DNA of 50,381 bases from an uncultured Saprospiraceae bacterium (GCA_937967615.1 CALCMJ010000091.1:1-50381), one strand, 5' to 3'. Numbered from the stretch's first letter, positions 35,418-44,157 are shown. Translations and numbers: made by a program. The notes: generated from the letters alone by a model not told the origin.

Positions 35418-38400
35418 ATGCCCAAAATATTTAGAATATTCTTTTTATGCACTTCTCTTTTAAGCCTTTCAATTATTGTTTTTTCCCAAAGCCCATATTT
35501 GCATGAGCAACACCTACCAGGCACCAGTGCATCTGCGAATAACTTCAGTAGTTTACTATTAGAGGATGGAAGAATATGGATAGCATCTTACGATGGCCTT
35601 CAGGTTTTTGATGGATATTCTTTTAAAACTTACGATGATCCTATATATCAAGAAATACCCACTGAACTCATCAGTATTCTAAAGGACAAAAACGGATACT
35701 TATGGTGCTTGGATTTTGAATCAATGGACAATCAATTCTCTTCCACTTCCATAAAGAAAACTAAGTCCATTGCCATATTTGACCCCTCAAATGACCGACT
35801 TATAAAATTTGAAGATTACATTGATACCACCTTGCTTAAAAATAATTCAAATAATATTCATGATATATATCAGGATGACAAACAAGACATTTGGATTTTA
35901 AAAAATGATGGTGTCTTGCTAAAATTTACTCAGAAATTAAATAAAACACAATTTAAGACTATACAGAGGCATGAACGAATTTTTGAGCTCATGGATAAAT
36001 ACTATCACCTCAAAAAAGATTCCATTATTGAATATACGACAGATGCAAAACGCATTTCTCAAAAGTATGCTTCTGGATATCATTCCAAAATCCAACTTAG
36101 CCCAGATTCCATTCTTTACCTCACTACAGTAGAAGAACTTAATACAAAAAACTACATGTTGCGAAGACTTGAAAATGGCAATTTTTCTAAGCCTCTTTTC
36201 GATGTGCCAAACTCAAACTTCATGTCACATAATTTCGAATATGCTCTAAATAGTAACAAAGAGCAAGTATTCCAATCTAACCTAGCTACAGGAGAAACAC
36301 ATGAATTACTAACTGGAGTTGATGGGCTTTTTAGAAAAGCACAATTACTTGATTCTGATAACTTCTACTTTCCTTCCTCCACTGGCTTACATCATGTGTC
36401 ATCAAATGTGTATCCTTTTGAAATCATTAAAGACTCTCCCAATGAAAGTAATAGATACATGACATCTATAAACGATAGTCTCCTACTCTATTCTTCATAT
36501 TCAGGAGCAAAGATTCAAAACCTCAACTCCAAAGTAATTTCAGATTTTAGTCCAGGCTACTACTTTGGTATGGCTGAATTACCTGGAAATATACTTCTAT
36601 TTGGCAATCAAATTGACCTCTTTGTTCATCTAGAAATACTTAGTGATGGAAAAATAAAAGAAACAATATTAAAAGACCCGAATAGTGAATTTATTGAACA
36701 CAGAATTCTATTTTATGATAAAAGTAGAGATCTTACATGGATAGGAAGCGAAAGAAATTTAAAGCAAATAGACAAAATTGATCTGGATTCAGAAAAGATC
36801 TACTCTTCAAATACCGCTTACAATCTATTTGATATCAAGTGCTTTTATCTTAAAGGAGATACCCTAAGTATTGGAACTGCAAATGGTTTGTACGAAATAT
36901 ATGCAGATAATTCAATTCAAAAGATCAGCAACATAAATCAGTTTATTTATGACATTGAAAGAACGACTAATGGAACGTATTACCTCGCCACACAGGGCGA
37001 AGGCTTATTAATCTGCAAACCAGAACAGGATGTTATACAAATAGACGAGTCTTCAGGATTGAGTGATAGAACAGTTTACAGCTTAGAGATTGATGATGAG
37101 GACTTTATTTGGGCTGGAACTCAGAATGGTCTGAGTATGATAGACCCTAATACGCTTGCAATCCAATCGTATTATCAAAACAATGGATTAAGTAACAATG
37201 AATTCAATTATACTTCTTCTTATGTAGATGACAAATCAAAATTCTATTTTGGAAGTGTAGACGGAATAATAAGTTTTTACCCTAGCGAAATACGTGAAAA
37301 AAGAAGAAATGAAAATGCTCAAATAGAATTATTGGAACTCAAGTCTTGGGATCCAAAAACACAAGAATTTGTTTTCAATTCTTATAAAAAAGGGGACTTA
37401 CTAGAAGTACCGGCTAAAAGTCGTTCAATAAAACTTACTTTAAGTTTAGATAACATCTCATATCTCAGAGAAAACTTATTCCAATATAAAATACCTGGAT
37501 TCATAGATAATTGGAAAAACATTCCTGAGAACACAATTGAACTTACCAATTTACCTGCTGGATTACATGACCTAATAATTAGGACTAAATTTTCGCTCAC
37601 TGATGAAACTGTAATTCCACTTCGTGTCAAACAATTCTTTTATTACACATGGTGGTTTGTTCTGCTTTCTTTCATTCTTCCTATACTTGCAATTCGATAC
37701 TATTTTCAAAAAAAGAATCAAGACACTATCATCCGTCAAAAAATATTGGAAAAAGAAGTAAAATCTAGAACAGTTGAAATTGAAAGCAAAACGCATGAAC
37801 TAGAGTTATCTAATAAATCTAAGGACCAGATAATTTCAATTCTTGCACATGACTTAAGGTCACCCTTACTTTCATTAAATGATGTCAGTCAAAAAATAAG
37901 CTATCTAATAGAGCAAAAAAGAACAGAAAACTTGCAAGACTTAGGTCGTGACTTGAATAAAAAATCTCACAATCTTCAACGCTTAGTAGATAATATGTTA
38001 CACTGGGCTGTATTCCAAAGTGGAAGTAAGAATTCAGTCGTTAATTCATTTAATATTGATGGGCCTATCATCCAAGCAATAGAATTATATGATGACATTG
38101 CGAAAAATAAAAACATTAAAATTAACTACGAATTAAAAAAGGACATTGTCCTTTTTACGGATTTAAACATCTTTCAAACTGTAATAAGAAATCTTCTTGA
38201 CAACGCTATTAAGTACAGTCCTGAAAAAAGTGCTATCCATATCACGTGCACTAAATCTGATTCTTCAGCCTTAATCTCAGTAATCGATCAGGGCAAGGGG
38301 GTGGATGAAGAAATTATTCAGATTCTTTACACTATGGACCTTAACCATCCTGAAATTATGAGTAAAAGCAAAGGCACGGGATTAGGCTTAAGTATATGCA

Positions 38401-38498
38401 AACATTTATTGAATGAGCAAGGACAAGAACTGCATTACACAAGCAATACTCCTACTGGTTCAATATTTAGTTTTTCACAGAAGTTGTTCACAGGATAA
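35418..38498 (+). CDS. Sensor histidine kinase with periplasmic beta-propeller and Y_Y_Y domain
   Basis: A 1026-residue membrane kinase: signal peptide (about 1-23), a large periplasmic region of propeller blades (about 25-620, blades with motifs like IWIASYDGLQVFDG and FIWAGTQNGLSMID), a Y_Y_Y-like beta domain (about 640-735), one membrane segment (about 740-762), then HisKA and HATPase domains. The phospho-acceptor is His811 in ILAHDLRSPLLSL. The ATP-binding boxes are DNAIKYSPE, DQGKGVDEE and KGTGLGLSICK. Unlike hybrid propeller sensors of Bacteroidetes it has no receiver or AraC domain, so the output is likely the LytTR regulator 12 bp upstream. The ligand is not known. In other propeller sensors it is often a glycan fragment. 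Confidence 0.92.
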   Translation: MPKIFRIFFLCTSLLSLSIIVFSQSPYLHEQHLPGTSASANNFSSLLLEDGRIWIASYDGLQVFDGYSFKTYDDPIYQEIPTELISILKDKNGYLWCLDFESMDNQFSSTSIKKTKSIAIFDPSNDRLIKFEDYIDTTLLKNNSNNIHDIYQDDKQDIWILKNDGVLLKFTQKLNKTQFKTIQRHERIFELMDKYYHLKKDSIIEYTTDAKRISQKYASGYHSKIQLSPDSILYLTTVEELNTKNYMLRRLENGNFSKPLFDVPNSNFMSHNFEYALNSNKEQVFQSNLATGETHELLTGVDGLFRKAQLLDSDNFYFPSSTGLHHVSSNVYPFEIIKDSPNESNRYMTSINDSLLLYSSYSGAKIQNLNSKVISDFSPGYYFGMAELPGNILLFGNQIDLFVHLEILSDGKIKETILKDPNSEFIEHRILFYDKSRDLTWIGSERNLKQIDKIDLDSEKIYSSNTAYNLFDIKCFYLKGDTLSIGTANGLYEIYADNSIQKISNINQFIYDIERTTNGTYYLATQGEGLLICKPEQDVIQIDESSGLSDRTVYSLEIDDEDFIWAGTQNGLSMIDPNTLAIQSYYQNNGLSNNEFNYTSSYVDDKSKFYFGSVDGIISFYPSEIREKRRNENAQIELLELKSWDPKTQEFVFNSYKKGDLLEVPAKSRSIKLTLSLDNISYLRENLFQYKIPGFIDNWKNIPENTIELTNLPAGLHDLIIRTKFSLTDETVIPLRVKQFFYYTWWFVLLSFILPILAIRYYFQKKNQDTIIRQKILEKEVKSRTVEIESKTHELELSNKSKDQIISILAHDLRSPLLSLNDVSQKISYLIEQKRTENLQDLGRDLNKKSHNLQRLVDNMLHWAVFQSGSKNSVVNSFNIDGPIIQAIELYDDIAKNKNIKINYELKKDIVLFTDLNIFQTVIRNLLDNAIKYSPEKSAIHITCTKSDSSALISVIDQGKGVDEEIIQILYTMDLNHPEIMSKSKGTGLGLSICKHLLNEQGQELHYTSNTPTGSIFSFSQKLFTG

Positions 38499-38632
38499 TA
38501 CCTTTATCTACTAAATTTATTGGCTTGTCATTCAAATTTTAGAATTGCATTTAAATCTACTTATATTGATATTGTTCTATTTTGTTGAGTATAGATAAGC
38601 TCTTAGCTATTGAGAAACTCATACACATGATT

Positions 38633-38661
38633 AATAGAGTTTACTTTCAGTAAACTCTATT
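38633..38661. terminator. 13-bp hairpin between convergent sensor kinase and ABC ATPase genes
   Basis: AATAGAGTTTACT and AGTAAACTCTATT form a perfect 13-bp stem with a 3-base loop. The arm on the minus strand begins within the ATPase stop codon. T-runs are short on both sides, so it may act as a factor-assisted or bidirectional terminator, or protect the 3' end of the ABC transcript. Confidence 0.6.
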
Positions 38662-39460
38662 TCATTTCTGCAACTGCGATCATTTTATCTTCGACCTTGT
38701 GCACAAGCTCTGTATAAATAGGATCTCTCTTCGTGGTGCGATCTCTTTCAATAGGTAAGTTAACAGGAATGTGCTCAACAAATTTTGAAGGTGCAGATTT
38801 CATAATATAAATATCCTCTCCTAGATAAACAGCTTCAGAAATATCGTGTGTGACAAAAACTATTGTAGAATTATATTTGCGCCAGATACTTGTCAATAAG
38901 TCTTGCATTTTCAATCTTGTCCTGATATCTAAGGCTCCAAATGGTTCATCCATCAACAGAATTTCTGGGTTTGCCAAGACACTCCTAGCAATTGCAACAC
39001 GTTGTAATTGACCTCCTGACAAAGTAGGATATTGCGCATATTTATATTCATGTCCTTTTAGGCCTACAAGATCTATCAACTCCATCGCCCTTGCATCTCT
39101 TTCCTTCTTGCTGACACCCTGATACTGAAGAGCAAGTCCTACATTTTCTAAAACTGTCATCCATGGGAGCGAAGAGTATTGTTGAAATACCATGCTGACA
39201 CGTTGTTTGTCCATTGGTTTACCCTTTATTAATACTGTTCCCTCAGTAGGTTCTTGAAGGCCTGCCATATAGCGAAGAAGGGTGGATTTTCCACATCCTG
39301 ACATGCCTAGTATTACAACAAATTGCCCCTGATCTGGTTTATTTTCTACTAGAAAATCTAGACCTTTTATAATAAAGTTGTTACCTCCATCATAGCTTTG
39401 CCCTATGCCTCTTAACTCAATTATATTTTCTCGATTCGTAAAATCTTTAAATTCAAGCAT
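38657..39460 (-). CDS. ABC transporter ATPase (nitrate/sulfonate/taurine type)
   Basis: A 267-residue ATPase with Walker A GMSGCGKST (52-60), Q-loop in VFQQYSSLPW, signature LSGGQLQRVA (147-156), Walker B ILLMDEP (167-173) and the switch His in FVTHDISEA. It most resembles SsuB/TauB/NrtD proteins that energise import of small anions such as sulfonates or nitrate. A substrate-binding protein and a permease are the preceding genes. Its ATG lies 8 bp inside the permease gene, so translation is coupled. It is the last gene of a five-gene same-strand cluster and is followed by a 13-bp hairpin. Confidence 0.93.
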   Translation of the reverse strand: MLEFKDFTNRENIIELRGIGQSYDGGNNFIIKGLDFLVENKPDQGQFVVILGMSGCGKSTLLRYMAGLQEPTEGTVLIKGKPMDKQRVSMVFQQYSSLPWMTVLENVGLALQYQGVSKKERDARAMELIDLVGLKGHEYKYAQYPTLSGGQLQRVAIARSVLANPEILLMDEPFGALDIRTRLKMQDLLTSIWRKYNSTIVFVTHDISEAVYLGEDIYIMKSAPSKFVEHIPVNLPIERDRTTKRDPIYTELVHKVEDKMIAVAEMK

Positions 39461-40526
39461 TCGCTACTGCAGTTTGTATAGGTTTAGCTTTATAGTTTTT
39501 CCATAGTTTATTTCCCTTGTAAGCTACTATCATCAAAAAGATCGCATGGATTGCCCATATGGTATCTTGGAAAAAATATTCTAAAGGAGCAATTCCGCCT
39601 AATATTGGAAAGTATTCAGCTATGGCAAGAACAAGATATATTCCAAGAAGAATCCAGACCGCAATTTTAAAAATAAACTCAAAAACAACTTCTAAATAAC
39701 CGGGCTCTTCTAATTCATCCGTATACTTTGACTTCGTCTGATATTTGTATGGAAAAAACTCTTTGTCCAAATATTTAAATATCCGATCTTGGATCAATCC
39801 TATAATTAGAATAAGAATAAGTAGAGCAAATAATTTATCTATTCTTCCAAATCGTCTTACTGCAAAAGTCAAATAGCCTATTCCTCCCTGACTCGCTACT
39901 TGCTCAGCAAAAACTATATAGGTCCAAGAAATTGCTGTTAGTATTCTAATGTCATCAAATAATCGTGAAAACACAGATGGAATATAGACGGTGCGAATAA
40001 CTTGCCAATCTGTCGCACCCAAAGTATGCACAGTCTTTAAGTAAACACTTTTGACTTCATCAATTCTAGCAATTACAACTGGCAATAAGAATATGATAAT
40101 TCCAAACGCAAGAAAATTAACTTTCATTGATGTTTGAGAACCATACCAAACAATAAATAACCCTATAGCAGCAGCTATAGGTACAAATCGAATAGCTTCA
40201 ATATGATTTTTGAACATCCCCCTAAAAATTGGATACAGTCCAATAACGAAACCTAATATAATAGAAACTATGATTGCCTTAAGGTAGCCAGCGATATTTA
40301 GACCTATTGAAAAAAAAGTGTTTTTCACTAAGTCATTATCTGTACACAAATCAGAATAAGATGTAAGTACTTTCCACGGTGAGGGTAGAATTCCAGGATT
40401 AACAAGCGGTGTCTCCCCCATTGTCATGATTACCCATATCAATAAAAATACTAGGAGTCCAACGATTCCTAGTATTGTATTCTGGATAGAACTGAGTTCT
40501 CCTCTTAGTTTAAATAACCAACGCAT
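39453..40526 (-). CDS. ABC transporter permease with extra C-terminal membrane segments
   Basis: A 357-residue permease of the SsuC/TauC type. The BPD_transp_1 core has six membrane helices (about 17-255). The cytosolic EAA loop that docks the ATPase is seen as TLGATDWQVIRTVYIPSVFSRL. Typical relatives are about 250-280 residues. Here a further ~90 residues at the C-terminus add a charged linker and two more hydrophobic segments (about 285-340). The start ATG at 40526 lies only ten bases after the T-run of a hairpin that may limit its expression. It overlaps the ATPase gene by 8 bp. Substrate is unknown. Confidence 0.9.
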   Translation of the reverse strand: MRWLFKLRGELSSIQNTILGIVGLLVFLLIWVIMTMGETPLVNPGILPSPWKVLTSYSDLCTDNDLVKNTFFSIGLNIAGYLKAIIVSIILGFVIGLYPIFRGMFKNHIEAIRFVPIAAAIGLFIVWYGSQTSMKVNFLAFGIIIFLLPVVIARIDEVKSVYLKTVHTLGATDWQVIRTVYIPSVFSRLFDDIRILTAISWTYIVFAEQVASQGGIGYLTFAVRRFGRIDKLFALLILILIIGLIQDRIFKYLDKEFFPYKYQTKSKYTDELEEPGYLEVVFEFIFKIAVWILLGIYLVLAIAEYFPILGGIAPLEYFFQDTIWAIHAIFLMIVAYKGNKLWKNYKAKPIQTAVANA

Positions 40527-40535
40527 TCAATGTAT

Positions 40536-40579
40536 TAAAAAAAAATTAGGGTATCAGAGTAAGAAGCTTATGATACCCT
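40536..40579 (-). terminator. Intra-operon hairpin with T-run before the permease gene
   Basis: On the minus strand AGGGTATCA and TGATACCCT form a perfect 9-bp stem around a 14-base loop, and the loop itself can pair TAAG with CTTA. The stem is followed by AA and nine T, then the permease start. This has the form of an intrinsic terminator. It would let only part of the transcripts from the substrate-binding gene continue into the permease and ATPase genes. Confidence 0.78.
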
Positions 40580-40587
40580 TAAAAAAG

Positions 40588-42192
40588 TTATGCAGGTATT
40601 AATTTGAATTCTGTTCTTCTATTCTTTGCTTTGCAATCCTGTGTGCCATTGTTTTCACATCCTGCAACAGGTCTATCAGGACCATTTCCTACTATGACAA
40701 ACTTGTTAGCGTTCAGACCATATTGGGTTCTTAAATACTCCGCTACTGCCTGTGCTCTTTTGTGTGATAAATCCATATTCATCGCTCTTGCTCCCACATT
40801 ATCTGTATTACCCTCTATACGCACTTTCACGTTACCAAATGATTTCGCAACCTCAGCAAATTGTAGATCTATAATTGTCTTTGCATTCTCTGACAAGGTA
40901 TATTCACCTGAAGAGAAATTTATACTTACGGGCTTTGTCGCAAAAGCAGTAGCTGTTTTATCTTTTAAAGATGAAGGTTTAAAATTCTTAGAAGCTTCTG
41001 CAGCATGCATGGCCCCAGACAAATTTGCATTTTGAATTGAGCTGGTATTTATTACTGACCGTATATTAGGTGCCAAAACATCTAGATCATTTGTTTCCAC
41101 AAATTTCTTTGACATCTTATTATAAAGATCAGCCATCTTTTGGCCCTTATAACTTCCGTTTAAACCAAAGAAATTCTGATTATCTCCATGTGTTGTCCAA
41201 TACACAGTCTCCATCATTCCCATTCCATCCTCTACTCCTAACTGATTAAATTCTGCAAGATATTTTCCCGCCTTTGCTCTGTTCGTTTTGTTTTTTAACT
41301 CTGCAACTGCCTTCATCCAACCCTCATAAAACCCGTCAAACATCTTTTGTTTCCTATTTATAACATCTTCCTTAGCTAACATTATATCTCCTATTAGATG
41401 CGAAGACTCTAGAGTTGTCAATAAGATCTTGGATCCAGGTACATCTGCTGTAGCTAATAAATCATCTGGGCTCCAAACAACAGCTGCATCTATATCTCCT
41501 CCTCTAAATAGCTCAGCTGCTTTGAGGGGATCTGAAGTTTTCACTACTGTCACATCACTGTATTGCATTCCTGCTGCCTCAAGTGAAGAAATTAAAAACG
41601 TTTGAGACGGAGCCGGGACTGCTAATGCTATCCGTTTTCCTTTAAGATCGTTTATCGTATTTATTCCTCGCTTTGCAATTATTGCATCTCCACCTCTTGA
41701 CCAATCCACTTGCATGAATGCCTTAGGTTTAAATTGATTAATATCTGCTGGTGCAGTATATAGTGGAAAAGCATCCGCCGTTTGCACTATTACATCATAC
41801 TCATCTGTCATCCATGAATTCATTGCATTCAACAAATCGTTCTCTAGAACAAATTCTACTTTAAAACCATAGTCTCTATAAAATCTACTTTTTGTAGAAG
41901 CTTGATGTCCTTCGTTAAAATATAAACCTGGTCCGTATCCTCCCCATGTTACAAGCTGGACTCTGAGAACATCATCATCTCTTCTTGAGTTATTTGAGTT
42001 CTTAGAAGTAGTCGAATTTGTAGATGGGTTGTTTTTTGACTCTGCTTGCTCTGTTCGCTCTGTTTCAGCAATTCCTTCGAGTCTTTCTCCTAGACCGGTA
42101 TTATTTAAAACATATCTACCTCCAAAAAAAATAAGAGCTAAAATTAAGAGTGTAATAATCAGTTTTGAAAATCCAGTAAGTCGTCTTGCCAT
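40588..42192 (-). CDS. Membrane-anchored substrate-binding protein fused to an OmpA peptidoglycan-binding domain
   Basis: A 534-residue protein with an uncleaved-looking N-terminal membrane segment (about 10-27) and a Ser/Asn-rich linker (40-72). It then has an ABC substrate-binding domain of the NMT1/SsuA-like fold (about 75-390) and a C-terminal OmpA domain (about 421-534). The OmpA part carries GNTDNVG (Asp464) and LSHKRA (Arg479). The spacing matches the Asp and Arg that hold diaminopimelate in OmpA proteins, and the NRRTEF motif follows. The binding domain has PSQTFLISSLEAAG and DAAVVWSPDD, as in anion-binding proteins. It thus seems tied both to the inner membrane and to peptidoglycan, unlike free or lipid-anchored binding proteins. 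It lies 61 bp before the permease, separated by a hairpin. Confidence 0.88.
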   Translation of the reverse strand: MARRLTGFSKLIITLLILALIFFGGRYVLNNTGLGERLEGIAETERTEQAESKNNPSTNSTTSKNSNNSRRDDDVLRVQLVTWGGYGPGLYFNEGHQASTKSRFYRDYGFKVEFVLENDLLNAMNSWMTDEYDVIVQTADAFPLYTAPADINQFKPKAFMQVDWSRGGDAIIAKRGINTINDLKGKRIALAVPAPSQTFLISSLEAAGMQYSDVTVVKTSDPLKAAELFRGGDIDAAVVWSPDDLLATADVPGSKILLTTLESSHLIGDIMLAKEDVINRKQKMFDGFYEGWMKAVAELKNKTNRAKAGKYLAEFNQLGVEDGMGMMETVYWTTHGDNQNFFGLNGSYKGQKMADLYNKMSKKFVETNDLDVLAPNIRSVINTSSIQNANLSGAMHAAEASKNFKPSSLKDKTATAFATKPVSINFSSGEYTLSENAKTIIDLQFAEVAKSFGNVKVRIEGNTDNVGARAMNMDLSHKRAQAVAEYLRTQYGLNANKFVIVGNGPDRPVAGCENNGTQDCKAKNRRTEFKLIPA

Positions 42193-42222
42193 TGTTATTT
42201 AATTTGTTAGTTATTGTTTTTC

Positions 42223-43239
42223 TTAATCAAAGAAGTTATCGTATTGGTTTCCTCTTCCCACTTTCTCTGGTTGTTTAAGAGGCTCATTCAGATCTAAAAC
42301 GTTCGTATCATCATTCGCTTCTATAAGTAGTGTTGATTTGTCTTCCCCTAATATTAATGAAGTAGATTCTTTTTCCCAGGCTTCTAACATCTTCAAACCT
42401 TCATCTTCAAAGATGCCATTTTGTAAGTCTATAGAATTCATGAAATTCTCTGACATATCCATGAAGCGCTCCATCTCGCCTACCTTTTGGCTTACATCAT
42501 CTGCCACAGCTTCTAATGCTTGGTCAAACATTGCACGTTTGTCCTTATCTCCTTTAATAATAGACATAGCAGACCGCATTGCAGAATGACTAGATCGTAT
42601 CGCATTTCTTTCCTGCTCTTTTAAATGCACCTGATCTTGTACATCTTCCAAAAGAATTGAAGAGTTTTCATACATCTTACTCAGTACCCTGTACATCACT
42701 TCCATCTTCTTATATAGACCTTCTAACTTTAAATTAGAATCACGCAACCTTCCTGCCTTTCTTGTTTTTAGAATGACGACATTACTCTTATTTCCCTTTT
42801 TGGCCTCCACTGCCAATTGCATATTACTCTTAATCTCTTTCTGATTATTCAGGATCATTTCCTTCAGCTTATGCATTTGTCCTCTCAACATGCTAACCTG
42901 CCTGTTCATTTTCCTCAGATTTCCTCTAAGATCATCTACGTAACTTTTGAGAATAGAAATTGGGTCTATTTTGATAAACAAGCCAGTGATCGCCCGCATT
43001 GCACTCTTGTACATATACCAGATAAGATTCCTAGCTTTCCCATCCAGAGCCATAAAAATTACTAAGCCCAAAACGCCTAGAATTCCTACCAAGCCCATAG
43101 TTGTCTTTGCAAGAGCAATTAATGACCCCAAGACAGTTGTTACAAGAAGACCTCCTCCTATAAGAATAGCTGCTAAAAATATAGCCCCAGTTATTCCTTC
43201 AGGTCTTCTCCAAAATGATTTTGGCCGTGATTCTGGCAT
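42223..43239 (-). CDS. Membrane-anchored coiled-coil protein, PspA/Vipp1-like
   Basis: A 338-residue protein with a short cytosolic start, two hydrophobic segments (about 15-44 and 47-66), then a long helical part rich in Lys, Glu, Met and Gln (about 95-300) and an acidic tail. After the membrane segments the pattern IDPISILKSYVDDLRGNLRKM, then a Met/Gln-rich helix, a basic loop (KTRKAGRLRDSNLKLE) and a further long helix, resembles the layout of PspA/IM30-type proteins. Classical PspA has no membrane segments, so this is a remote match by eye only. It could also be an unrelated coiled-coil. It lies 30 bp before the substrate-binding/OmpA gene on the same strand. A scaffold at the inner membrane is inferred. 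Confidence 0.7.
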   Translation of the reverse strand: MPESRPKSFWRRPEGITGAIFLAAILIGGGLLVTTVLGSLIALAKTTMGLVGILGVLGLVIFMALDGKARNLIWYMYKSAMRAITGLFIKIDPISILKSYVDDLRGNLRKMNRQVSMLRGQMHKLKEMILNNQKEIKSNMQLAVEAKKGNKSNVVILKTRKAGRLRDSNLKLEGLYKKMEVMYRVLSKMYENSSILLEDVQDQVHLKEQERNAIRSSHSAMRSAMSIIKGDKDKRAMFDQALEAVADDVSQKVGEMERFMDMSENFMNSIDLQNGIFEDEGLKMLEAWEKESTSLILGEDKSTLLIEANDDTNVLDLNEPLKQPEKVGRGNQYDNFFD

Positions 43240-43363
43240 ATTAAATTATATAGTAGTTCTGTTAAAATTGAGCAAATACGAAAATAAGGCTTTTCCTCTT
43301 ATATATCCTTATAATAACTCACAACTTAGTGTAGTTAGTTCAACAGAATAGACGAATATTCGA

Positions 43364-44035
43364 TTATTTAAGATGAGATTCCATTTTTGCTATATCTGAC
43401 TGGATTTGCTTTACAACGGAACTATATGCTGCCAAGAACCCTCCTTTGGTCGCTTCTACCTTGGCCGTAGCTTTATTTATCTCCCCCCTGGCACCCTCAA
43501 GTTCCTTTTTATGCCCTTCAATCTCTTGCTGTAACTGGGTGATTTTAGCTTCTTTTTCTTTGATCAATTTTTCTAAATTAATCAGTCGCTTTTCTCTATC
43601 ACCTATTTGCCTTGATCTCTGATTTTTGACAGCATCTAAAAATTTTGATTCCTCTTTCTTCAGAACATTTAGATAATGATGTGCACTTTGCTTAAGATTT
43701 GCTGGAGTAGCACCCATCGTCTTTGCCATTGCCATTGCTGATTGATATCTGGTCCCTTCATCCATATCCACATTGGATAGATTTTGTAAGGATTGTTTAA
43801 ATTCTAAATAGTCAAATCCTTCTAAATTATTTGCTTCAATTGCTTTTAGCAAAACATCCACAAACTTCTTGTCTGGCTTCGCTGAACTATAATCAACTGG
43901 CGCTTTCTGCGCTCCGCCACTGATTTGCCTACTTTGTTCTTTAGACACTATCTTTTCTTCAACCTTAGGTGTCTGTCCCTCTTCTTTTGATTCTCCTTCA
44001 TCAACTATAAACAATGACTTTAGCTTCTTTAACAT
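43364..44035 (-). CDS. Coiled-coil protein, first gene of the ABC/OmpA cluster
   Basis: A 223-residue soluble protein not recognised as a known family. It has a charged N-terminus with low complexity (about 13-55), a helical domain (about 58-130, with KFVDVLLKAIEANNLEGFDYL and YQSAMAMAKTMGATPANL), and a long coiled coil (about 130-205) with heptad-like Lys/Glu/Leu spacing. The last residues, KQIQSDIAKMESHLK, are amphipathic. There is no signal peptide, so it should be cytosolic. It sits 124 bp before the PspA-like gene and could form a complex with it through its coiled coil. No catalytic residues are apparent. Confidence 0.75.
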   Translation of the reverse strand: MLKKLKSLFIVDEGESKEEGQTPKVEEKIVSKEQSRQISGGAQKAPVDYSSAKPDKKFVDVLLKAIEANNLEGFDYLEFKQSLQNLSNVDMDEGTRYQSAMAMAKTMGATPANLKQSAHHYLNVLKKEESKFLDAVKNQRSRQIGDREKRLINLEKLIKEKEAKITQLQQEIEGHKKELEGARGEINKATAKVEATKGGFLAAYSSVVKQIQSDIAKMESHLK

Positions 44036-44098
44036 ACAATCTTTAATATTTTCTCCAAATTACATAAAATCAATTTATTTCGCTCCTAAATCAACTAA

Positions 44099-44130
44099 TT
44101 GATAGCCCTTTTTAGGCGAATGAATCTTTG
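44099..44130 (+). promoter_or_regulatory. Possible promoter of the arginine deiminase gene
   Basis: TTG at 44099-44101 and AATCTTTG at 44123-44130, 21 bases apart, approximate the Bacteroidota -33/-7 pair. The first base of the -7 element deviates. The element ends 27 bases before the ATG. Confidence 0.38.
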
Positions 44131-44157
44131 TATCTTGTCCAAAATTTATACACTGAT

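Noticed and set aside
35418-38498. Classification of the sensor as a full hybrid two-component system
   Set aside because: The protein ends after the ATPase domain, with no receiver or AraC domain.
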